From the NCBI GenBank assembly GCA_026988445.1, contig JALSLF010000630.1:1-5786 (forward strand): a stretch of 5,786 nucleotides of DNA, read 5' to 3'. The DNA comes from Bacteroidales bacterium. GTDB lineage: Bacteria; Bacteroidota; Bacteroidia; Bacteroidales; NBLH01. Below are positions 1 through 5,786 of the stretch, piece by piece (position 1 is the stretch's first letter; every line of letters begins with the position of its first letter). The notes under the pieces were generated by a model. That model worked only from the letters and a program-made list of their open reading frames with translations, was not told where the DNA came from and ran no database searches. The translations under genes and the position numbers were made by a program.

Positions 1-1965
1 ACCTTCTACTTCTTGTGCATACCACAAAGGAAATGTATCATTATCTCCATAAGTAAATATAATGGCATTTGGAGCACATGAGTTCAAATAGTTTGAAGCA
101 AAATCCCGGGCAGTATATCTACCTGAGCGGTCATGGTCATTCCAGTTTTCTTTTGCCATAATTGAAGGTACCAAAACCAAACTTAACACCGTAGCGATTA
201 TAGCCGATGCACTTCCTTTAATATACTTCTGCAACCAATCAGTAATAGCAAATACTCCTAATCCTATCCATATAGCAAAAGCATAAAACGAGCCGGCATA
301 GGCATAATCACGTTCACGAGGTTGAAACGGAGTCTGATTCAAATACAAAACAATGGCTAAACCGGTAAAAAAGAAAAGTAGAAATACGATTAAAAACTGT
401 TTGGGTCGTTTCTGATATAAGAAGAACATACCTAACAAACCAAGCAGCAGGGGCAACATATAATATTTATTGCGTGCTTTATTATTTTTCAGATACTCCG
501 GTAAATCATCCTGATTACCCAATCTTAAATTATCGATAAAAGGAATTCCGCTAATCCAGTTTCCTTTTAAATAATCACCATGACCTTGAATATCATTTTG
601 GCGACCGGAAAAATTCCACATAAAATATCTTAAATACATAAACCCTACCTGATACTTAAATAAAAATGTCAGGTTTTGACCAAAACTGGGTTTCTTTTTC
701 GTATCTTTTATATTCGCCCAATTTTTGTAGCCCGATATATGATTTTGTTGATGGCTGTACATACGGGGCAAGATAGTTGAATAATTAGGGTCATAAACAT
801 ATTTAGGATTTACTTTGGGTATTTTTTTATATTTATCGCCAATAGGCAAATAAGTATATTGCGTCTCTTGGTCAATAACATCGGCATTAAAATATTGTCC
901 ATATACCAAAGGTCTATCACCGTATTGCTCCCTATTTAAATAGGCCAAGAGGGAAAAAACATTGTCCGGTTGATTTTCGTTCATAGGCGGTTCGGCAATA
1001 GAGCGAACTACAATCATCGTAAAAGATGAATATCCGATAATGATTACCGTAAGCATTAACAAAACCGTATTCCAAAGTACTTTTTTCTTCTTTGTTGTGT
1101 AAACAAGTCCATAAACAATTCCTCCGGTAAGCAATAGCACATACACAACCACACCGCTATTAAAAGGCATTCCAAAACCATTTACAAAGATTAATTCAAA
1201 ACCGGCTGCTAACTTAACCAGCCCCGGAATTACACCATACATAATTACTCCAAGCACAACAATGGCAATGATTGATGCCATAATAATTCCCTTTTTATTG
1301 GGTTCATATTTACGAAAATAATATACGAATACAATAGCAGGAATTGCCAAAAGATTTAATAGATGCACACCTATTGACAAGCCCATCATATAGGCAATAA
1401 ATATTAACCAACGGTTTGCGTAAGGCTCATCGGCAATACGTTCCCATTTTAAAATTGCCCAAAAAACAATAGCAGTAAATAATGAGGATAAAGCATAAAC
1501 TTCGCCTTCCACCGCCGAAAACCAAAATGTATCGGAAAAAGTATATGCTAATGCACCAACGGCTCCACTCCCCATAACTGCAATTAAGTTATTCAGCGAA
1601 TATTTTTCATAAGGCTTTCTTACAATTTTATCGGCAAAATAGGTAATTGTCCAAAACAAAAACAGAATAGTAAATGCACTGGCTAATGCCGATAGCGAGT
1701 TAATCCACTTAGCCACCTGTGTTACATCACCAAAAGACAATAAACTAGCCACTTTTGCAGCAATCATAAACAAAGGTGCTCCGGGCGGATGACCTACTTC
1801 CTGTTTATAAGCACTTGCAATAAACTCACCACAATCCCAAAAACTGGTAGTTGGCTCAATGGTTGATAGATAAGTAAAAGCAGCAATTAAAAAAACTGCC
1901 CAAGCTGTTATATTATTAATCTTCCGGTATTTTTTACCTGTTAACTGAAAACCTGTTTCTGACAT
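1..1965 (-). CDS. DUF2723 family polytopic membrane protein, putative GT-C type protein O-glycosyltransferase (3' end outside window)
   Basis: Starting at the ATG on 1965-1963, the minus frame stays open for 655 codons to the window edge; full-length family members are usually about 1000 residues or more, so the C-terminal part is missing. Family hallmarks are visible in order: a first membrane segment at about residues 20-35, then FWDCGEF (42-48) and GHPPGAPLF (58-66) in the first external loop, YLNREQYGDRPL (342-353), RYFMWNFSGRQND (446-458), PRERDYAYAGSFYAF (549-563), WNDHDRS (608-614) and GDNDTFPLWYAQEVEG (640-655). About ten or more hydrophobic segments lie between them (for example 90-109, 158-172, 228-255, 265-287, 298-318, 502-516, 523-540, 557-575, 584-600). 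Known: the family (PF11028) includes TMEM260, a eukaryotic protein O-mannosyltransferase. Inferred: an inner-membrane enzyme using a lipid-linked sugar, with D44 and E47 as candidate catalytic acids. The start is chosen because it precedes the first membrane segment and the next Met (residue 67) would remove the hallmark loop. Family call is firm, reaction is not. Confidence 0.93.
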   Translation of the reverse strand, partial: MSETGFQLTGKKYRKINNITAWAVFLIAAFTYLSTIEPTTSFWDCGEFIASAYKQEVGHPPGAPLFMIAAKVASLLSFGDVTQVAKWINSLSALASAFTILFLFWTITYFADKIVRKPYEKYSLNNLIAVMGSGAVGALAYTFSDTFWFSAVEGEVYALSSLFTAIVFWAILKWERIADEPYANRWLIFIAYMMGLSIGVHLLNLLAIPAIVFVYYFRKYEPNKKGIIMASIIAIVVLGVIMYGVIPGLVKLAAGFELIFVNGFGMPFNSGVVVYVLLLTGGIVYGLVYTTKKKKVLWNTVLLMLTVIIIGYSSFTMIVVRSIAEPPMNENQPDNVFSLLAYLNREQYGDRPLVYGQYFNADVIDQETQYTYLPIGDKYKKIPKVNPKYVYDPNYSTILPRMYSHQQNHISGYKNWANIKDTKKKPSFGQNLTFLFKYQVGFMYLRYFMWNFSGRQNDIQGHGDYLKGNWISGIPFIDNLRLGNQDDLPEYLKNNKARNKYYMLPLLLGLLGMFFLYQKRPKQFLIVFLLFFFTGLAIVLYLNQTPFQPRERDYAYAGSFYAFAIWIGLGVFAITDWLQKYIKGSASAIIATVLSLVLVPSIMAKENWNDHDRSGRYTARDFASNYLNSCAPNAIIFTYGDNDTFPLWYAQEVEG

Positions 1966-1995
1966 GTTTATCTATTTAATTTTGATATTAAACAG

Positions 1996-2003
1996 CAAAA
2001 ATA
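1996..2003 (-). promoter_or_regulatory. Possible Bacteroidota -7 promoter element for the DUF2723 gene
   Basis: On the minus strand these bases read TATTTTTG, matching the Bacteroidota -7 consensus TAnnTTTG. It lies 30 bp upstream of the ATG, downstream of the terminator of the preceding gene, which is where a promoter for an independent unit is needed. No clear TTTG -33 element is seen at the expected distance (about 2022-2027), and the box sits in a T-rich tract where chance matches are common. The leader between it and the ATG has no Shine-Dalgarno-like sequence, as is usual in this phylum. Confidence 0.4.
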
Positions 2004-2045
2004 CATTTTTTTTGTTATGATTGTAATTTAGATTAGAAATATTAC

Positions 2046-2082
2046 AAAAAAAAGCCTGCACAATTAAGTTGCAGGCTTTTTT
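2046..2082 (-). terminator. Intrinsic terminator after the T9SS cargo gene
   Basis: A perfect 13-bp inverted repeat, AAAAAAGCCTGCA (2048-2060) and TGCAGGCTTTTTT (2070-2082), encloses a 9-nt loop. Read on the minus strand it gives a GC-rich core GCCTGCA/TGCAGGC followed by a run of eight T, beginning 20 bp after the stop codon of the large gene. It therefore most likely ends that transcript. The other strand also has a T run of six, so the hairpin could work in both directions, although no plus-strand gene ends here. Confidence 0.87.
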
Positions 2083-2101
2083 CTTACCAAAAATTCTATT
2101 T

Positions 2102-5100
2102 TTATTTATTCAAATTAATTTTATGAACAATTGACTCATCTTTATTTTTGAGTTCGATAAAATATAAGCCGGAAGCATAAGAACTAATATCCACATCAGT
2201 ATTCTTATCTTGGGGTTTAATTCGTTTAATAATTCGCCCTTGATTATCCCTGATAAGAATATCCAAATCATCGGAATAGTAATTTGTTTCGATAACAAAT
2301 TTACCGCTGGTCGGGTTTGGATAGATACTTACTTTACTTTCGGATAAACTACCGATTCCCGTAACACTTTTTACGGTTAAAGTGAACTCTTCGCTTACGG
2401 AAGCTCCCTCTTTATCCGTAGCAGTAATACTGATAATAAAATCACCAATTTCTCTTACTGTACCGTGTAGTGTTCTTGTTTGTTCATCATAATCAAGCCA
2501 AACCGGCAAACTGCTACCGTCAGCTAATTTAACAGACAAGCTTATGCTATCACCTTTATCAACATCATTAAATGTATTCTCAGGGATAACAAATGAATAG
2601 TTTCCGCCTAGATTGATACTTTGGTCAGAAATAGGATTAATTATTTCCGGGGCATCATTAACATTTAGGACTTTTAATACAAATACATCATAAATGCTTT
2701 GTCCTGAAGGGTCAGTTGCCGTAAGCTGTATTATAAGTGTATCAACATCTTTATTTTCAGGCGTTCCACTAAAAGTAAGTGTATTAGCATTAAAAGTTAA
2801 CCAAGCCGGCAAGGCTGAACCATCAAATAATTGAGCTGTATAGCTCAATGTGTCCTGAACATCCGCATCTTTAAAAGTGTTAACAGCAACACGATATTCA
2901 AAGTTCAAATCCTCAGTTGCCAAAGCATCCGGTAATGGAGAAGACAATACAGGAGGATGATTAACAATTCCGTCATTAGCCGGCATATAATTAAACACAA
3001 CTTTAAAGCGGTTGCTAAAATTACCTGCATTACTAGTAAAAGAATATGTATTTTGCTGGCGCAAATCTATTACTGTATCCAATAAATTATCTTTCAGATA
3101 AACTTTAACTGCCGGGTCAAAATTTTCAAATTGTTGAACAGTTATATCATATGTATTTGAATTACTCAAATCAAAGCCTAAATCAACTACTTTTTCACTA
3201 TAAGGATTAAGTGGCGCAAATGATTGAATTGCATAATCTTTACCGTTTAATTTACTGTAAAAAGCAATATCAGGATTACCTTTTAATTTTTCACCATCGT
3301 ATAGATTATCAAAACCATCACTAGCCCCGTCAATAAAAGCAATCAATAATTCGTTATACATACGACTTGCATCGTTAGAAATACTTAACTTCAATCTGCC
3401 AACACCATCATATTTGGCACCCTTAAAGAACTGTCCGTTTCCTATACGGCGCATACTGTTCGTAAAGTTTACGGTTCCGCCGGCATTTGTGTGAACAAAG
3501 AAAGACTGTCCTACTCCGATATATCCATCAGGAGTAATACTGTTTGAGGCAGTTCCGGAGCCGGTTCCTACTGCACCTGCTAAGTTCCAAGTTGCATAAT
3601 CAGAGCTTACATAGTTCCCACTTGTTCCCGGATCGTCCCAGAAATATAAAGTTCCGTCTATTACCGAATTATTATTATAAATAAATTCATCAGCTAAAAT
3701 AGTTGAAGGATAAGGATTACCAATTAAGTTCCACCCATCAGAAGCAACTCCGTTAGCGGTATTACTAACAGCAATTGAAAGGTTTCCGGTATTAAAACTA
3801 CCGCCGGTTTGCACAAATGTATAGTCTTTTGTATAGTAATATGCATATCCTCTGTTTACAGTCATATTTCCGGTACCATTTTGAGCAACCCAACCATAAA
3901 GCCAGTTTGCATTATTATTCGTTTCATCGTACCAATAGTAATTTGTATTTACCTGCGTTTCGCCCGGAAGCTGCGCATAATAAGTAGTATGAGGTATGGC
4001 AGACAATGGTGCAGATATATAATGATATTTTTGTCCGGATAAGAAACGCTCTACGGTAGCCGTACCGGTCCCTCCAATGTTTCCGTTATCAATTAATACT
4101 CCGGTACCGTTTGCATCGGATTTTAAAATTATATTACCATTCATAACCAAATCACCACTTAATGTAAGTGATGCACCGGAGTTTATTGTTAAAGTAGCAC
4201 CATTTTGTAAATCCATACCTCCACATTCTGCGTTGATACTAATAGTTGGGTCATTAGGCATACCGCTTGCAATAATTACACTATCCAAGGCTGTTGGGAC
4301 TAAATTAACATTCCAGTTTGCTGCATTATTCCACACAACACTTTCACTACCATCCCAAGTAAAATCTTGCGACACATAAGTTGTACTTAAAGTAAAGATA
4401 TTTCCTGTTGCCCATTCATTAAAGTTAGTATTTACGGTTGATGTAACTGTACCCGTTGAACCGGCAGCGCTAACCGTATTATTTGGATCCAGTTCTTCCC
4501 ATTGAGGAACTGTATTTTTCCATTCTGCAATTCTGGTTTTACCAACATTAGTTGCATCCGTAGGCATACCGCTTTGGCTGTCCCATCGCAATTCTATTTG
4601 TGCTGTGGTAGCAACAGGGCAGTAAACTCGCCAATATTCGTTGTTACTAACCGATTGTAAAGGAGCATTAAAAACTGTTGCATCATAGCCATCATTGCCG
4701 GGATTGTGGTTGTAGTATTGGGCTGTCCAATACTGGTTACCTGTAGTACCGGTATTAAACACACGTATATTCCCATATCTTCCGGCATTACCGGTTGGGA
4801 AATTAAAGCTTTGCCCGTTGATAATGTTCTTTTTCAAAGGACCATCTACATAATTTCCTGCTCCTGCACCGGTAACTATATTGCTACCCGTATTATGCAG
4901 GGTTAATATATTTGTTGATGTGGTAGTAATAGGCCCGCGAACAAACACTAATTGGTTATCTATATCAACAGGCTGGTCTAAGACAATACCCACAGGGTTA
5001 TTCATTTTAAAATGATTAAAGGCATTTGTACCAGTAAACGTAGCCGGTCCATAAATATGCTGTGTACTATTTCCGCCTATTATAAACATACCATTGTTTA

Positions 5101-5786
5101 CGTCAACACCATCATCAAAACCTGCATCAAAAGTACCGGAAGCAAAGGTCACATCTTTACGTACTTCAACCGATTCGTTATGTGTATTTTTAACAGCAGG
5201 ACCGTTTATTGTTAAATTACCACGTATTACCAAATCAAGGTTCGGAAAAACTCTATCGTTTGAACCACTTAAAATCAAATTGTTAACTGCCGTAATTTCA
5301 CTTAGTATATCAATAGCATTAGCACCACCGTATTCAATGGTTCCACTGTCGGTTGCAAAGAAATCATCATAAACACCTGCAGGTAAATCACCTGATTCTA
5401 AGTAAATCTTACCGGTACCGCTAACAAAGCCCAAACGATGTCCGAAAGTTGTTCCAAGATTGAGCACACCTGTTGAAAGCATACGTGTTATATAGGCTGA
5501 AACAAAGTTTGCAGGTGTAGTTACCGTATGCTGAATATAAACAATAGAGCCCCTTGGCCCGCCGGCAGGAACAGAGCCACCTGATGTGGGATAAGTATCC
5601 CAAATGCTTGCATCGCTCCAATTCCCATCTGCAATAGTAATATATCCGGGAACTTGATTGGGGATTGCATCATCAATACCGGCAGTGTAATCGCCATCTA
5701 TACCTTGATCATTTGTGCCTGAATAATAAAAATATAATTCACTGGTAGCTTCATTATAATCGAAATTTGTAAATTTATCCCATGTT
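2102..5786 (-). CDS. Large modular surface/secreted protein with tandem Ig/cadherin-like repeats and T9SS type A sorting domain (5' end outside window)
   Basis: The minus frame is open from the window edge to the TAA at 2104-2102, giving 1227 visible residues with no signal peptide, so the start is upstream. The Met at 5482 (visible residue 102) is internal: coding continues through it, with DGNWSDASIWDT at 53-64. Modules in visible numbering: a beta-rich region at about 50-310, including SGTGKIYLESGDLPAG (122-137); a region at about 315-470 with GPLKKNI and YWRVYCPV (384-391); a W/NW module starting with FTWDGSE (475-481) and running into a beta-helix-like stretch to about 545; a region at 578-931 with GWNLIGNPYPS (684-694) and DGFDNLYDGEKL; two Ig/cadherin-like repeats (942-1042 and 1043-1138); and the sorting domain (1152-1227). 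Inferred role: Sec export, then T9SS translocation and attachment to or release from the surface, as an adhesin or structural protein. No catalytic domain is recognised in the visible part, but one could lie in the missing N-terminus. Very little Cys is present. Confidence 0.93.
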   Translation of the reverse strand, partial: TWDKFTNFDYNEATSELYFYYSGTNDQGIDGDYTAGIDDAIPNQVPGYITIADGNWSDASIWDTYPTSGGSVPAGGPRGSIVYIQHTVTTPANFVSAYITRMLSTGVLNLGTTFGHRLGFVSGTGKIYLESGDLPAGVYDDFFATDSGTIEYGGANAIDILSEITAVNNLILSGSNDRVFPNLDLVIRGNLTINGPAVKNTHNESVEVRKDVTFASGTFDAGFDDGVDVNNGMFIIGGNSTQHIYGPATFTGTNAFNHFKMNNPVGIVLDQPVDIDNQLVFVRGPITTTSTNILTLHNTGSNIVTGAGAGNYVDGPLKKNIINGQSFNFPTGNAGRYGNIRVFNTGTTGNQYWTAQYYNHNPGNDGYDATVFNAPLQSVSNNEYWRVYCPVATTAQIELRWDSQSGMPTDATNVGKTRIAEWKNTVPQWEELDPNNTVSAAGSTGTVTSTVNTNFNEWATGNIFTLSTTYVSQDFTWDGSESVVWNNAANWNVNLVPTALDSVIIASGMPNDPTISINAECGGMDLQNGATLTINSGASLTLSGDLVMNGNIILKSDANGTGVLIDNGNIGGTGTATVERFLSGQKYHYISAPLSAIPHTTYYAQLPGETQVNTNYYWYDETNNNANWLYGWVAQNGTGNMTVNRGYAYYYTKDYTFVQTGGSFNTGNLSIAVSNTANGVASDGWNLIGNPYPSTILADEFIYNNNSVIDGTLYFWDDPGTSGNYVSSDYATWNLAGAVGTGSGTASNSITPDGYIGVGQSFFVHTNAGGTVNFTNSMRRIGNGQFFKGAKYDGVGRLKLSISNDASRMYNELLIAFIDGASDGFDNLYDGEKLKGNPDIAFYSKLNGKDYAIQSFAPLNPYSEKVVDLGFDLSNSNTYDITVQQFENFDPAVKVYLKDNLLDTVIDLRQQNTYSFTSNAGNFSNRFKVVFNYMPANDGIVNHPPVLSSPLPDALATEDLNFEYRVAVNTFKDADVQDTLSYTAQLFDGSALPAWLTFNANTLTFSGTPENKDVDTLIIQLTATDPSGQSIYDVFVLKVLNVNDAPEIINPISDQSINLGGNYSFVIPENTFNDVDKGDSISLSVKLADGSSLPVWLDYDEQTRTLHGTVREIGDFIISITATDKEGASVSEEFTLTVKSVTGIGSLSESKVSIYPNPTSGKFVIETNYYSDDLDILIRDNQGRIIKRIKPQDKNTDVDISSYASGLYFIELKNKDESIVHKINLNK
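2105..2332 (-). other. T9SS type A C-terminal sorting domain (within the large CDS)
   Basis: The last 76 residues carry the conserved pattern of the Por/T9SS type A sorting domain (TIGR04183-like): the opening motif VSIYPNPTSGKFVIE, the central strand and turn LIRDNQGRIIKRI, and the closing VDISSYASGLYFIELKN followed by a short basic tail ending KINLNK. In known systems this domain is recognised by the T9SS translocon and is usually cleaved by the sortase PorU. Its intact form up to the stop codon shows that the C-terminus of the protein is complete. Confidence 0.95.
2372..2659 (-). repeat. Ig/cadherin-like repeat 2 (He_PIG / CADG type), within the large CDS
   Basis: Visible residues 1043-1138, opening NDAPEIINPISD. 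It aligns with repeat 1 with no gap over the first 67 positions: NTFNDVDKGDSIS against NTFKDADVQDTLS, DGSSLPVWLDY against DGSALPAWLTF, and HGT against SGT. After that it is a few residues shorter and ends ITATDKEGASVSEEFTLTV. A short linker of about 13 residues leads into the sorting domain, so these repeats form the stalk next to the point where the C-terminal signal is removed. Confidence 0.88.
2660..2962 (-). repeat. Ig/cadherin-like repeat 1 (He_PIG / CADG type), within the large CDS
   Basis: Visible residues 942-1042, opening NHPPVLSSPLPD. It carries the pattern typical of putative Ig and dystroglycan-type cadherin-like domains: an acidic FKDADVQDTLSY, then DGSALPAWLTF, LTFSGTP, and a final strand ITATDPSGQS-like (here LTATDPSGQS). 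The acidic residues at inter-domain positions suggest calcium binding. It is followed without a linker by repeat 2. Confidence 0.88.
2993..4054 (-). other. Conserved bacteroidete extracellular region around GWNLIGNPYPS (within the large CDS)
   Basis: Visible residues 578-931, from VERFLSGQKYHYISAPLS to RFKVVFNY. I recognise this arrangement from memory as recurring in large Bacteroidota T9SS cargo: a YHYISAPLS-like strand, an aromatic and Asn-rich stretch, GWNLIGNPYPS at 684-694, a GVGQSFFVHTNAGGTVNFT segment followed by SMRR, then RLKLSISN (797-804), DGFDNLYDGEKL, and a series of beta strands ending just before the first Ig-like repeat. I cannot assign it a named domain or a function. The many aromatic residues would suit a carbohydrate- or surface-binding beta fold, but this is a guess. 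Confidence 0.55.

Noticed and set aside
1966..2045. Possible small RNA or riboswitch leader before the DUF2723 gene
   Set aside because: The stretch is almost entirely A/T with no stable stem apart from the terminator, and the probable leader is only about 25-30 nt.
4077..4379. Plus-strand open frame of about 100 codons, and similar shorter ones at 3809-4042, 4706-4906, 5012-5215 and 5094-5372
   Set aside because: All lie antisense to the well-supported large gene, have no recognisable domain or start signal, and have compositions expected from reading a Thr/Asn/Gly-rich gene backwards.
3540..5420. Many scattered copies of ccggta/accggt-like strings that might be a dispersed DNA repeat
   Set aside because: They fall where the protein has Gly-Thr-Gly or Thr-Gly-Thr and reflect preferred GGT ACC/ACC GGT codons; spacing is irregular and flanks do not match.
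5421..5621. Minus-strand open frame of 66 codons in another frame, also 4594-4788 and 2110-2298
   Set aside because: They overlap the large gene out of frame, and the large gene's own frame is clearly coding at all three places.
1..5786. Search by eye for tRNA, CRISPR array, insertion sequence or integrase signs
   Set aside because: Coding frames cover all but 136 bp, no regularly spaced direct repeats or terminal inverted repeats are seen, and no transposase or recombinase motifs occur.

Overview
This is an AT-rich stretch of a Bacteroidota (Bacteroidetes) chromosome. Three things point there: a DUF2723 membrane glycosyltransferase-like protein with the bacteroidete hallmark motifs, a large surface protein ending in a type IX secretion system (T9SS) type A C-terminal sorting domain, and a start region with a TAnnTTTG-like box and no Shine-Dalgarno. 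The sequence does not allow a genus call.

Layout: both genes are on the minus strand and both run off the window. From right to left, positions 5786-2102 hold the 3' part of a very large modular secreted protein (1227 residues visible, N-terminus outside the window). Positions 2101-1966 form a 136-bp intergenic gap with a strong hairpin terminator just after the big gene's stop and a possible promoter for the next gene. Positions 1965-1 hold the first 655 codons of a polytopic membrane protein of the DUF2723 family, whose C-terminus lies beyond position 1. The DUF2723 frame has no stop inside the window.

How they may relate: the large protein should be exported by Sec, carried across the outer membrane by T9SS and left on the cell surface or released. 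It has beta-rich low-complexity modules, two tandem Ig/cadherin-like repeats and the sorting domain, and no recognisable catalytic domain. The DUF2723 protein belongs to the family that includes the eukaryotic protein O-mannosyltransferase TMEM260, so it could glycosylate exported proteins. A link between the two genes is only suggested by adjacency, and the terminator between them argues for separate transcription. I see no RNA genes, mobile elements, CRISPR arrays or clear new system here. The most interesting points are the enzyme/possible-substrate pairing, the D(S/T)-hydrophobic sites in the surface protein, and the poorly named modules in its middle.
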